Shown here one piece after another: positions 14,065 through 22,479 of a stretch of 26,527 nt of DNA (positions are counted from its first letter, which is position 1; every line of letters starts with the position of its first letter). Source of the DNA: Firmicutes bacterium UBA3738 (GTDB lineage: Bacteria > Bacillota > Clostridia > Peptostreptococcales > Anaerovoracaceae); contig DFGY01000122.1 of assembly GCA_002372505.1 (NCBI GenBank), positions 1 to 26,527 of the forward strand. Direction: 5' to 3'. The position numbers were made by a program, and so were the translations under genes. Under the pieces are notes generated by a model. It saw only the letters and a program-made list of their open reading frames with translations, was not told where the DNA came from and did no database searches.

Positions 14065-15248
14065 TGAATGAGAGAAATACGTTTATAGTCAGAGTTGGGG
14101 AAGTAGCTCTGAAGGGACAGAACAAGCCTTATTTTGAAAAGACCCTTGTAGACCGAATCAGAAGGTTGCTTAAGAAATATCAGGGCGTGGAAGTGACGCG
14201 CCACGAGGGTCTTATCTTCGTATATGCCGATAAAGACATACCCGAGGATACCATTATTTCGGAAATCCGAAAGGTCTTCGGTGTTGCGTCCATAAGTCCC
14301 GCCGTATCCACTGAGCCTAATATGGAGGCAATCGGGAAGGCGGCTGTGGACTACATGATGAACCTTATTGAAAAGAAGGGCGTTAAGACATTTAAGGTAG
14401 ATGCCAAGCGGGCGGATAAAAACTTTCCCATTAAATCGCCTGACATAGCAAGACAGGTGGGAGCCAGCGTTCTTAAGGGATGCAAGGTGCTGAAAGTTGA
14501 CGTCCACGAGCCGGATGTTTATCTCTTCGTAGACGTGAGAAGCGATGTGGCATATCTCTACCAGCAGAAAATTGCAGGCTTCGGAGGGCTGCCTCTGGGC
14601 ACAAACGGCAAGGGACTGGTGCTCCTCTCCGGCGGAATTGATTCACCGGTGGCTGCATGGATGATGGCAAAGCGCGGAATGCAGATTGAAGCCGTTCATT
14701 TTCATTCCTATCCCTATACCAGCGAGCGTGCCCAGGCCAAGGTTGAAGAGCTGGCGGGAATCCTGGCTATTTACTGCAGCAGATTTAAAATGCACGTTAT
14801 AAACATGCTGCCTATACAGGAGCAGATTGCCAGAAACTGCCCACAGGAGGAAATGACCATTCAGCTCAGACGCTTTATGATGCGCACGGCGGAGAAGATT
14901 GCCAGGAAGTATTCCTGCGACATGCTCATTACGGGAGAAAGTCTGGGGCAGGTAGCCAGTCAGACATCGGATTCACTGGTTGTTACCGACGCCAGCGTAA
15001 GCATTCCCGTTATGCGGCCACTTATCGCTATGGACAAATCAGAGATTATCGATGTGGCCAGAGACATTGGTACTTACGAAAAGTCCATTGAGCCTTACGA
15101 GGATTGCTGCACCGTATTTCTGCCAAGGCATCCGCTGACAAAGCCACGCCTTGACCGTATTGAAAAATCCGAGAGCGCCCTGGACGTTCAGGCCCTTGTG
15201 GATGCGGCAGTGGAAAGCGAAGAAATAATTGATATTTATCCGGCCTAA
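14064..15248 (+). CDS. thiI: tRNA 4-thiouridine synthase ThiI
   Basis: 394 residues. Ferredoxin-like plus THUMP region in the first 170 residues, then a PP-loop ATP-pyrophosphatase domain with LSGGIDSPVAAW near residue 190. It adenylates U8 of tRNA for sulfur insertion. There is no C-terminal rhodanese domain, unlike E. coli ThiI (482 residues) but like the Bacillus form (about 400), so sulfur must come directly from the desulfurase encoded just upstream. The conserved DCCTVFLPRHPLTKP segment is present near residue 350. A GGGGAG in the end of the upstream gene serves as ribosome binding site. Confidence 0.96.
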   Translation: MNERNTFIVRVGEVALKGQNKPYFEKTLVDRIRRLLKKYQGVEVTRHEGLIFVYADKDIPEDTIISEIRKVFGVASISPAVSTEPNMEAIGKAAVDYMMNLIEKKGVKTFKVDAKRADKNFPIKSPDIARQVGASVLKGCKVLKVDVHEPDVYLFVDVRSDVAYLYQQKIAGFGGLPLGTNGKGLVLLSGGIDSPVAAWMMAKRGMQIEAVHFHSYPYTSERAQAKVEELAGILAIYCSRFKMHVINMLPIQEQIARNCPQEEMTIQLRRFMMRTAEKIARKYSCDMLITGESLGQVASQTSDSLVVTDASVSIPVMRPLIAMDKSEIIDVARDIGTYEKSIEPYEDCCTVFLPRHPLTKPRLDRIEKSESALDVQALVDAAVESEEIIDIYPA

Positions 15249-15269
15249 GGATTTATATAGAGGTTTGAA

Positions 15270-16160
15270 ATGAAATATTATCAGGTAATTATTACAACTG
15301 AAGATACGGAATCCGTAATAGAAGAGCTGGCCGGGCTGGACATTTTCGAGTACCAGATCGAGGACCCGGCGGATCTTCGTGAAATTATGGATAACAAGAG
15401 TGAGTATGACTGGGACTTTATTGACGAAGACTTGGTTAAAAATGAGCTAACCATGATGCCGAGAGTAAACGTTTTCTTTGAAGATGCAGGAAGGGCGGCT
15501 CAGGTGGCGTCAAAGTTCATTGATGCTGAAATCAGGACCATTGACGATGCAGACTGGAAGGAAAAGTACAAGGAGCAGTTTAAGGCCCTGGCTCTTACTG
15601 AGAATATTGTTGTCTGTCCCAGCTGGGAGGAAGTACCGGAAGGTGATTATATAATAATTTCTCTGGATCCGGGCATGGCCTTCGGCACGGGAGACCACGC
15701 AACAACCTCCATGTGCGCCCAGCTTATGGAGAAGTGGGGCTGCGAAGGTAAGAAGGTTCTGGATGTAGGCACAGGCTCCGGCATTCTCGCAATTGCAGCG
15801 GCACTAATGGGAGCCAGTGACGTGCTGGGAATCGACATTGACGACGACGCTGTAGCCGTAGCCAATGAAAATGTTGCTAAGAACGGATGCAGCGATAAAA
15901 TAAAAATCGTAAAAGGGGACCTGACTGAAGGCGTGGACTATGAGGCTGACCTGGTGGTAGCCAACATAATCGCCGAGCTGGTAATTGAGCTGGCCAAGGA
16001 TATAAAGAAGCACCTTAAGCCGGGCGGGCCATTTATATGCAGCGGCATTCTCGTGGAAAAGAGCGAGATGGTGACTAATGCACTTCTCGATCTTGGATTT
16101 CAGGTTGATGACATATTCATGTCCGACGACTGGTGTGCCATAGGAGCTCACTATGAGTAG
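15270..16160 (+). CDS. prmA: Ribosomal protein L11 methyltransferase PrmA
   Basis: 296 residues, usual PrmA length. The N-terminal L11-recognition domain (residues 1-110) is acidic. The SAM-binding core follows: DPGMAFGTGDHATTSMC, then VLDVGTGSGILAIAAALMGA (motif I), GIDIDDDAVAVANEN, and the NIIAE motif in DLVVANIIAELV. It trimethylates L11. It overlaps rsmE by 8 bases, forming the common Firmicutes prmA-rsmE pair. A weak AGAGG precedes the ATG. Confidence 0.96.
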   Translation: MKYYQVIITTEDTESVIEELAGLDIFEYQIEDPADLREIMDNKSEYDWDFIDEDLVKNELTMMPRVNVFFEDAGRAAQVASKFIDAEIRTIDDADWKEKYKEQFKALALTENIVVCPSWEEVPEGDYIIISLDPGMAFGTGDHATTSMCAQLMEKWGCEGKKVLDVGTGSGILAIAAALMGASDVLGIDIDDDAVAVANENVAKNGCSDKIKIVKGDLTEGVDYEADLVVANIIAELVIELAKDIKKHLKPGGPFICSGILVEKSEMVTNALLDLGFQVDDIFMSDDWCAIGAHYE

Positions 16161-16890
16161 GTTCTTCGTAGATGCGGCCTCAGTAGGCTCTGATAGAATA
16201 TACATAACAGACAAAGGCGACATTAAGCACATTAAGAATGTTCTCAGGCTGAAGGTTGGAGATGAAATAGAAGTTTCCGATTCTTCGGAGTGGGAATATT
16301 TCTGCCTTATAGATTCCATTGATTCCGATGAAGTCCAGGCAGTGATTCAGGATAAGCAGAAGTTTGCCGGAGAGCCTGACCTTCGGGTAACTCTTTTCCA
16401 GGGAGTTCCCAAGGGGAGCAAAATGGACGACATAGTCCGGAAGTGCACTGAACTTGGGGCAAGTACCATTGTTCCCGTATTTATGGACAGGAGCGTGGTT
16501 AAAGATAACGGTTCCTATGGGAAGAAAGTGGAGCGCATGAGGACCATTGCTGCCGAGGCATCAAAGCAATGTCAGCGGGGAATCGTCCCTGAAATCGGTG
16601 GTCCGGTGAAGCTAAAGGTCCTTCCCGGCATTCTCACTGATTATGATCTGATTATATTGCCATACGAAAACGAAGAAGGATGTACCATAAAAGACTCACT
16701 TAAAGGTGTAGATACCGGTGTAAAGAATGTAGCTGTAATAATCGGGCCGGAAGGAGGATTCTCGGATCCCGAAGTAGAGCTTCTCACAAATACCGGAGCA
16801 AAGAGCGTAAGTCTGGGAAAAACAATTCTCAGAACAGAGACGGCGGGTATTGCGGCTATTGCCATGATTATGTATGAGCTGGAGTTATAA
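16153..16890 (+). CDS. rsmE: 16S rRNA (uracil-1498-N3)-methyltransferase RsmE
   Basis: 245 residues. SPOUT-class methyltransferase. An N-terminal PUA-like domain (DIKHIKNVLRLKVGDEIEV) is followed by the trefoil-knot SAM-binding region with IGPEGGFSDPEVELL and LGKTILRTETAGIAAIA at the C-terminus, both diagnostic. It acts on U1498 of 16S rRNA in assembled 30S subunits. The start lies inside the prmA end (8-base overlap), and ispG begins 2 bases after the stop, so all three are likely on one transcript. Confidence 0.96.
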   Translation: MSRFFVDAASVGSDRIYITDKGDIKHIKNVLRLKVGDEIEVSDSSEWEYFCLIDSIDSDEVQAVIQDKQKFAGEPDLRVTLFQGVPKGSKMDDIVRKCTELGASTIVPVFMDRSVVKDNGSYGKKVERMRTIAAEASKQCQRGIVPEIGGPVKLKVLPGILTDYDLIILPYENEEGCTIKDSLKGVDTGVKNVAVIIGPEGGFSDPEVELLTNTGAKSVSLGKTILRTETAGIAAIAMIMYELEL

Positions 16891-16892
16891 AA

Positions 16893-17954
16893 ATGAGTAA
16901 AGAAGTAAAATGCGGAAATATTGTAATAGGCGGAGGCGCCCCTGTGTCTATTCAGTCTATGACAAATACAGATCCACACGACGCAGATGCCTGCATCAGC
17001 CAGGTTAAGGCACTTGAAGAAGCCGGCTGCGAAATCGTGCGCCTCACTGTTCCCGACGAGGAAGCGGCGGCATGCTTTGGCAAGGTGAGAGAAGCTGCTG
17101 ATATTCCTCTGGTTGCGGACATTCATTTCGATTATAAAATGGCACTCATGGCAATGGACATGGGCGCAGATAAAATAAGAATTAATCCCGGAAACATTGG
17201 CGGCCCGGAGAAGACAAAGCTGGTGGTCGACAAGGCCAAGAAAAAGGGCATTCCCATAAGGGTGGGAGTAAACTCCGGATCTCTGGAGAAGGATATTCTG
17301 GAAAAGTTCGGCGGCGTTACAGACGAGGGACTGGTTGAAAGTGCCCTTAGAAATGTAAAGCTTCTGGAGGACATGGACTTTGGCGACATAGTAATTTCCA
17401 TAAAGTCCTCGGACGTCCTTATGAACACCAAGGCCTACAGACTCATGAGTGAAAGGAGCGACTATCCTCTTCACATCGGCGTTACTGAGGCGGGCACACC
17501 TGAAATGGGAATTGTGAAATCCGCCGTTGGCCTGGGAGCCCTCCTTATGGAAGGCATCGGCGACACAATGAGAGTGTCTCTGACAGGTGACCCGGTGAGA
17601 GAGATCTACGCCGCAAAGAAAATACTCGCAGCTGCGGGAGTGCGGCCTATGGCTATGGAACTTGTGTCCTGCCCAACCTGCGGAAGGACAAAGGTAGACC
17701 TAGACAGCATTGCAGGTGAAGTGGAGACGAAGCTCATGCCTATAGCCGAAAGGCGTGTAAAGGAAGGCAGAAAGCCTATTAAAGTAGCTGTCATGGGCTG
17801 CGTGGTTAACGGCCCGGGCGAGGCTAAGGGCTGCGACTTCGGAGTTGCCTGCGGAAAAGGAGAAGGGCTCATATTTATAAACGGCGAGCCACAAAAGAAA
17901 GTAAGTGAAAAGGAGATTACCGGCGAATTAATAAAGCTGGCTGAGACTATATGA
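16893..17954 (+). CDS. ispG: 4-hydroxy-3-methylbut-2-enyl diphosphate synthase IspG
   Basis: 353 residues. Penultimate step of the MEP (non-mevalonate) isoprenoid pathway, reducing MEcPP with a [4Fe-4S] cluster. The N-terminus carries IGGGAPVSIQSMTNTDPHD and the barrel segment ADIHFDYKMAL. Cluster cysteines are visible in SCPTCGR and in GCVVNGPGEAKGCDFG. It is the short, bacterial two-domain form. The stop overlaps polC in ATGA, an arrangement common in Clostridia, where ispG often precedes polC. Confidence 0.97.
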   Translation: MSKEVKCGNIVIGGGAPVSIQSMTNTDPHDADACISQVKALEEAGCEIVRLTVPDEEAAACFGKVREAADIPLVADIHFDYKMALMAMDMGADKIRINPGNIGGPEKTKLVVDKAKKKGIPIRVGVNSGSLEKDILEKFGGVTDEGLVESALRNVKLLEDMDFGDIVISIKSSDVLMNTKAYRLMSERSDYPLHIGVTEAGTPEMGIVKSAVGLGALLMEGIGDTMRVSLTGDPVREIYAAKKILAAAGVRPMAMELVSCPTCGRTKVDLDSIAGEVETKLMPIAERRVKEGRKPIKVAVMGCVVNGPGEAKGCDFGVACGKGEGLIFINGEPQKKVSEKEITGELIKLAETI

Positions 17955-20900
17955 ATTTGTTTGAAGCGTATTTAAAAGATGAATTTGCCTTTGAATTTGA
18001 CGGGGCAACTTTAGACAGTGATACAGGAGAGCTCCTGGTAAAGGTGAGGAGCAACTTTGTTGTACCCTGGGATGCAATTAAAGAAGGGGAGCAAAAGTTT
18101 TTAGATGAACTGGATAACGTAAGCAAGGTCACCTTTGACTTTTTCTATACTTATCTGAAGCAGGATAAAAGGGATGCAATACTCCTTTATCTGCCTTATC
18201 TTTTCGATAAATATGAAAAGGACACTTCAGGACTTCTTAATTCCGTCGTAAAGGATGACGTTGATATCAGAGATGGTGAGGTTCGCATCAGAGTCCTCGG
18301 TGAAAGAGCCAGCGACACATTAAACGAGCTGGTGGCTGATAAATTTTCAAAGGAATACGATGATGCCTTCGGCTTTAGCCTTAAGGTGTTCTTCCAGCAC
18401 GACGAAGAGCAGTACAGAAAGAGCGAAGAAAAAGCCGAACAGCTTGTAAATAATTACGTTCCCGTAAGACCTATGGGTTCCAACGGAAATGGCTCCGCAG
18501 GAAAGTTTGACGGCAAGCAATTTCTCGGAAAGCCCATAGAAGGCACCATCATTCCCATAATGGAGACCCAGGAAGGAATGAAGGGTGAGATTATCCAGGG
18601 TGAAGTTTTCGACCTGGACATCAGGACCGGCAAGACCAAGACAGGTAAGGATTACGCTCTGGCTACTTTTGCAATTTACGACGGCAGCGGTACCATGCCC
18701 TGCAAAGTTTTCTTTTACGAGGACAAGTGGAAGAGTATAAAAGACGACTTTAAGGACGGCATATATATTAAAATCCGCGGCAACATTATTTACGATGAAT
18801 ACGCACGGCGGATCGTTATGGACTGCAAGAGCATCGAGCTTGCCGAAAGACAGGTCCGTACCGATGACATGGAGGAAAAGAGAGTCGAGCTCCATGCCCA
18901 TACGAAGATGAGCGACATGGACGGTCTGTCTGATCCGAAGGAGCTGGTTAAGCTGGCTGCCTCCTGGGGACACAAGGCTGTGGCGGTGACGGATCACGGC
19001 GTTGTTCAGGCATTCCCTGACGTAATGCACGCTGCGGAAGGCTCAGACATAAAAGTCATTTACGGCATGGAAGGCTATGTCTATGACGACAAGGGAGGAA
19101 CCGTAGGTCACAAGGACACTCGGACAAACCACATTATTCTCCTTGCGAAAAACCAGCAGGGGATCAAGGAACTTTACACGCTGGTATCCGAGTCACACCT
19201 TCACCATTTCTATTACAGACCCAGGATTCCAAAGTCTTTAATTGCGGAAAACAGGGAAGGACTCATTGTAGGCTCAGCCTGCGTGGCCGGGGAATTTTTC
19301 AGTGCCATCGTTGCCGGCGCCACCGATGAAGAGCTCATGGAAATCGCTGAATTTTACGACTACCTGGAGATCATGCCTCTTGTAAACAACCAGTTCATGG
19401 TTCGTGAAAATAAATTTGAAAACGTAACTTCCGATCAGGATTTAATAGATATGAACATGCGTGTCATTAAGATAGGGGAAATGATGGGTAAGCCTGTTGT
19501 TGCTACCTGCGACGCCCACTACCTTAACGAGGATGACGCTATATACAGAAAGGTTCTGAAAGCGGGGCAGCACTACGACGACGCTGATGAAGGGGACGGA
19601 CTCTTCCTGAGAAACACACAGGAAATGCTGGATGAATTTTCATATCTGGACCCGGCCAAGGCTCGGGAAATCGTAATTGATAATCCCAATATAATTGCGG
19701 ATATGATAGATGAGGATATTACCCCTATTGCCAAGGGTAAGTTCCCGCCTAAAATTGAGAACTCGGAAGAAATCTTAAGGCGCACCTGCGAGAACAATGC
19801 GGCCGATAAATACGGCACGCCTCTTCCCGAGCCAATTCGAAAGAGGCTGGACAAGGAGCTTGATTCCATTATCGGGAATGGCTACGCCGTAATGTACATA
19901 TCTGCAAAAATGCTGGTTGATAAATCCATGTCCGACGGCTACGTTGTCGGCTCCCGTGGATCTGTCGGATCTTCCTTTGCGGCCACCATGTCGGGAATCA
20001 CTGAGGTTAACCCTCTGCCGGCTCACTACGTCTGTCCGGCTTGCAAGCACATAGAGTGGGGGGATCCGTCGGAGTATGAATGCGGTATCGATATGCCACC
20101 TAAGGAATGCCCGACCTGCGGCACAATGATGGATAGAGACGGTCACAGCATTCCCTTTGAGACATTCCTTGGATTTGAGGGAAATAAAGAGCCTGATATC
20201 GACCTTAACTTTGCCGGTGAGTACCAGGCTACGGCTCACAGATTCGTAGATGAAATCTTCGGCCGGGAGAATGTATTTAAGGCAGGCACCATCAGTACGG
20301 TTAAGTACCTGACTGCCAAGGCCTTTACTGAAAAGTATTACGAAGAGCGTGGACAGCTGGCTGACAAATACGAGGTTGACCGTATTGCCAACCACTGCGT
20401 AGGCGTTAAAAGAACTACGGGGCAGCATCCGGGCGGAATTATAATTCTTCCCATGGGTCATGAGATTACGGAATTCTGCCCGGTCCAAAGGCCTGCCAAC
20501 GATTCCAGCTCGGATATAACTACGACCCACTTCGACTACCATTCCATTGACGAGAACCTGCTGAAGCTGGATATACTGGGCCACGATGCACCCTCCATTA
20601 TCAGGCATCTATATGAGCTGACGGGTGTGGATCCTATGACTACGCCAATGGACGATGCTGATGTTAATGCGCTATTTAACGGCACGGACAGTCTCGGAAT
20701 TAAATACGATGATTATAGATTTAAGCACGGCAGCTACGGCATTCCCGAGTTTGGTACTTCCTACGTACGCCAGATGCTGGATGATACCAAGCCCTCAAAG
20801 TTTGCCGACTTGATAAGGATATCCGGCCTTTCCCACGGCACAAACGTGTGGACGGGAAATGCCCAGGAGTTTATTCGCAACGGCCAGACCACCATCGAAG

Positions 20901-21613
20901 GAGCCATCTGCACCCGTGACGATATTATGAACTATCTCATAAATCAGGGGCTGCCTTCTTCCGACGCCTTTAACATTATGGAGGCTGTAAGAAAGGGGAA
21001 GGGGCTGAAGCCGGATCAAGAGGAAGAAATGCGGGAGGCCGGAGTAGAGTCCTGGTACATTCAGTCCTGCAACCTGATTTCCTACATGTTCCCACGGGCC
21101 CACGCTGTGGCATACGTTATGATGTCATATCGTATTGCCTACTTTAAGGTTCATTATCCCCAGGCATTTTACGCCGCTTTCCTCAGCACCAAGATGCAGG
21201 GATTTAAGTGGGAAATTATTCGACAGGGCCGGGATGCGGTAATCCGCCAGCTGGACGTGCTCTACCACATGGAGCGCTCCGAGCAGAAGAAAAAAGAAAG
21301 TGAAATAACCGTATACGAAATCGTTTACGAAATGCTTTCCCGCGGATATGAGTTTGAACCGCCCACACTGGCCGGTTCGCCGTCACTGCGTTTCTCCGTA
21401 GAGGATGGCAAGGTAGTGGTGCCACTGTGCGCCCTTGACGGAGTTGGAGAATCCGTTGGAAAGATCATAGAAGAAGAAAAGGCTGTGCGGCCATTTTCAA
21501 CAATTGAGGACCTTCAGGAGAGAGGAAAGGTGAACAAGTCAGCCATAGAAACACTAAGACGCTTCGGCGCTCTTGACGGCCTGCCGGAATCCGACCAGCT
21601 GTCTCTTTTCTAA
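17951..21613 (+). CDS. polC: DNA polymerase III PolC-type alpha subunit, lacking the exonuclease domain
   Basis: 1220 residues. Main replicase of Gram-positive bacteria. Order: PolC N-terminal domain (1-170), OB fold (about 193-310), PHP domain starting at ELHAHTKMSD (H315, H317) with VTDHG (about 346-350), a zinc module (CPACK...CPTC, about 694-720), palm with the catalytic aspartates D749 and D751 (PDIDLNF), then fingers and C-terminal region. OB before PHP identifies PolC rather than DnaE. PolC is normally about 1430-1450 residues because a DnaQ-like 3'-5' exonuclease is inserted in the PHP domain after a GxEGY segment. Here GMEGYVYDDKGGTVGHKD (about 371-388) runs straight into the second PHP half, and no DxExTG exonuclease motif exists anywhere. 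The frame is uninterrupted. Confidence 0.95.
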   Translation: MNLFEAYLKDEFAFEFDGATLDSDTGELLVKVRSNFVVPWDAIKEGEQKFLDELDNVSKVTFDFFYTYLKQDKRDAILLYLPYLFDKYEKDTSGLLNSVVKDDVDIRDGEVRIRVLGERASDTLNELVADKFSKEYDDAFGFSLKVFFQHDEEQYRKSEEKAEQLVNNYVPVRPMGSNGNGSAGKFDGKQFLGKPIEGTIIPIMETQEGMKGEIIQGEVFDLDIRTGKTKTGKDYALATFAIYDGSGTMPCKVFFYEDKWKSIKDDFKDGIYIKIRGNIIYDEYARRIVMDCKSIELAERQVRTDDMEEKRVELHAHTKMSDMDGLSDPKELVKLAASWGHKAVAVTDHGVVQAFPDVMHAAEGSDIKVIYGMEGYVYDDKGGTVGHKDTRTNHIILLAKNQQGIKELYTLVSESHLHHFYYRPRIPKSLIAENREGLIVGSACVAGEFFSAIVAGATDEELMEIAEFYDYLEIMPLVNNQFMVRENKFENVTSDQDLIDMNMRVIKIGEMMGKPVVATCDAHYLNEDDAIYRKVLKAGQHYDDADEGDGLFLRNTQEMLDEFSYLDPAKAREIVIDNPNIIADMIDEDITPIAKGKFPPKIENSEEILRRTCENNAADKYGTPLPEPIRKRLDKELDSIIGNGYAVMYISAKMLVDKSMSDGYVVGSRGSVGSSFAATMSGITEVNPLPAHYVCPACKHIEWGDPSEYECGIDMPPKECPTCGTMMDRDGHSIPFETFLGFEGNKEPDIDLNFAGEYQATAHRFVDEIFGRENVFKAGTISTVKYLTAKAFTEKYYEERGQLADKYEVDRIANHCVGVKRTTGQHPGGIIILPMGHEITEFCPVQRPANDSSSDITTTHFDYHSIDENLLKLDILGHDAPSIIRHLYELTGVDPMTTPMDDADVNALFNGTDSLGIKYDDYRFKHGSYGIPEFGTSYVRQMLDDTKPSKFADLIRISGLSHGTNVWTGNAQEFIRNGQTTIEGAICTRDDIMNYLINQGLPSSDAFNIMEAVRKGKGLKPDQEEEMREAGVESWYIQSCNLISYMFPRAHAVAYVMMSYRIAYFKVHYPQAFYAAFLSTKMQGFKWEIIRQGRDAVIRQLDVLYHMERSEQKKKESEITVYEIVYEMLSRGYEFEPPTLAGSPSLRFSVEDGKVVVPLCALDGVGESVGKIIEEEKAVRPFSTIEDLQERGKVNKSAIETLRRFGALDGLPESDQLSLF

Positions 21614-21635
21614 AATCTTGTTCTAAAAAATAACC

Positions 21636-21664
21636 TTTACAAATCCGCCCGGGTACATTATAAT
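21636..21664 (+). promoter_or_regulatory. Promoter of the tRNA-Arg gene
   Basis: TTTACA (21636-21641), 17-base GC-rich spacer, TATAAT (21659-21664). Predicted start about 15 bases before the tRNA 5' end. It lies in the gap after polC, which has no terminator of its own before it. Confidence 0.8.
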
Positions 21665-21685
21665 CACATAAGTGCCTTGGCACAT

Positions 21686-21762
21686 GGGTCTTTAGCTCAG
21701 CTGGATAGAGCGACGCACTACGAATGCGTAGGTCGGGGGTTCGAATCCCTCAAGGCTCACCA
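21686..21762 (+). tRNA. tRNA-Arg (anticodon ACG)
   Basis: A 77-base cloverleaf. Acceptor GGGTCTT (21686-21692) pairs with AAGGCTC (21752-21758) with two G-U pairs. D-arm is GCTC...GAGC, the anticodon stem ACGCA/TGCGT encloses loop CTACGAA (anticodon ACG, expected to be edited to ICG and to read CGU/CGC/CGA), and the T-arm is GGGGG-TTCGAAT-CCCTC. A73 and CCA are encoded. It has its own promoter and terminator and marks the border between the core operons and the accessory-looking right part. Confidence 0.97.
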
Positions 21763-21766
21763 ACAT

Positions 21767-21805
21767 AAGATGACAGAGGGAGAGACCCTTTGTCATCTTT
21801 TTTTT
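21767..21805 (+). terminator. Terminator of tRNA-Arg, REP-like in sequence
   Basis: AAGATGACA (21767-21775) plus AGGG (21777-21780) pair with CCCT (21786-21789) plus TGTCATCTT (21791-21799), 5-base loop, then T to 21805. The core TGACA-GAGGGA...CCCTTTGTCA resembles the REP-like hairpins at 25474-25499 and 26407-26444. Confidence 0.9.
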
Positions 21806-21918
21806 ACTTGAGATGTTATGGATATTCTTAGGCAAACCGGATTCGATGAAATCTTAACAGTGATTTAAGATTTTTCCGAAATAAATGTCGTCTCTCCGGT
21901 CGTCCTTTTCAAATTGTA
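21806..21918. other. Non-coding A+T-rich spacer with one weak hairpin
   Basis: No gene seen. AAATCTTAA (21849-21857) pairs with TTAAGATTT (21865-21873) around a 7-base loop, followed by TT. This could be a weak second terminator. The rest shows no recognisable structure. Confidence 0.4.
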
Positions 21919-22139
21919 TTTTCAGCGTTAAATTGCAAAAAAATCGGTGATGTAGGACAACTTTTTTACCACATTAATTTGGCGTGTTCTCATAGCGAAC
22001 TATTTTAATGAAATTGTTTACATAGCGAACAATAACAATCATGCTGGACTATGTAGTGGCTATATAATTCTTGTATTTGATAATTTTCTCCAAAAAGTTG
22101 TCCTAAAACTCAATGTTTTTTGAAGCATGACGCTGAAAA
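21919..22139. mobile_element. 221-bp MITE-like inverted-repeat element
   Basis: Ends are inverted copies of about 48 bases. Outer TTTTCAGCGT (21919-21928) matches ACGCTGAAAA (22130-22139). Inner TAGGACAACTTTTT (21953-21966) matches AAAAAGTTGTCCTA (22092-22105), 14 of 14. The spacer between the two blocks is 24 bases on both arms and half-conserved, so about 36 of 48 positions match. The 125-base centre is A+T-rich, non-coding, and holds a 10-base direct repeat. Terminal inverted repeats, small size and no ORF fit a non-autonomous transposon end pair. No clear target-site duplication was seen, and the parent transposase family is not identified. Confidence 0.65.
21991..22030 (+). repeat. Direct repeat CATAGCGAAC, two copies 30 bases apart
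   Basis: Copies at 21991-22000 and 22021-22030 lie inside the MITE-like element. The exact 30-base period, close to three helical turns, would place two protein sites on the same face of DNA. The second copy lies in a small hairpin ATTGTT (22013-22018) / AACAAT (22029-22034). Confidence 0.6.
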
Positions 22140-22172
22140 AATGTGAAGAGTACGTAGGAACCGGTTATCGTA

Positions 22173-22349
22173 TTACTTTTCCATAATTTTGTTGATGACT
22201 CCGCCTGCAAAGAGGATCATGACTATAAACCTGATCCACATCATTATAAGGAAGAGGGATGCCTGCGATTACGAGTCCGAAGGACGAAGCAGAGCAGCTG
22301 CAAATCGTAGAATGTGTTTATGTGACAATATAACAGCTCCTTTCATCAT
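22173..22349 (-). pseudogene. Remnant of a small single-span membrane protein gene
   Basis: On the minus strand one frame runs from ATG at 22349 (or TTG at 22328, which has AAAGGAG just before it) to TAA at 22173-22175, broken by a single in-frame TAA at 22269-22271. The first part reads MSHKHILRFAAALLRPSDS from the TTG. After the stop it continues with a convincing membrane helix, MMWIRFIVMILFAGGVINK, then IMEK and the final stop. A membrane helix ending in a charged tail makes a decayed small membrane protein (about 52-59 codons) plausible. No family is recognised, and two separate mini-ORFs or chance are possible. Confidence 0.3.
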
Positions 22350-22410
22350 GTCCTCAGTCTGACAATAGGGTTTTTTTCTCGTTAAATACAGCGGTTGTAA
22401 TGTTTTATCA

Positions 22411-22439
22411 TTGCATTAGTTGTTATTAATATATATAAT
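22411..22439 (+). promoter_or_regulatory. Promoter of the SHIRT-repeat surface protein
   Basis: TTGCAT (22411-22416), 17-base spacer, TATAAT (22434-22439). It predicts a start near 22446 and a leader of about 40 bases. Confidence 0.75.
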
Positions 22440-22473
22440 GTATAGGTAAATCATTTTGTTATATAATAGTGAA

Positions 22474-22479
22474 AAGGAA
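22474..22479 (+). promoter_or_regulatory. Shine-Dalgarno that fixes the surface-protein start
   Basis: AAGGAA is 6 bases before the ATG at 22486. An in-frame TTG at 22456 lies upstream of this site and without its own, and would add residues before the signal peptide. A second ATG at 22495 is 15 bases from the site, too far. Confidence 0.7.

Noticed and set aside
16641..17474. 277-codon minus-strand open frame across rsmE and ispG
   Set aside because: It is antisense to two well-conserved genes, resembles no family, and such frames arise from codon bias on the coding strand.
19775..20608. 277-codon minus-strand open frame within polC
   Set aside because: Fully antisense to the polC catalytic region; no ribosome binding site or family resemblance.
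17951..21613. polC as a frameshifted or truncated pseudogene
   Set aside because: The frame is intact, the catalytic aspartates and C-terminal region are present, and the missing segment is a clean domain loss.
21739..21762. attL of an integrative element at the tRNA-Arg 3' end
   Set aside because: No second copy of the tRNA 3' end and no integrase were found in the remaining 4.7 kb.
21991..22030. CRISPR-like repeats
   Set aside because: Only two 10-base copies, too short and too few, with no cas genes.
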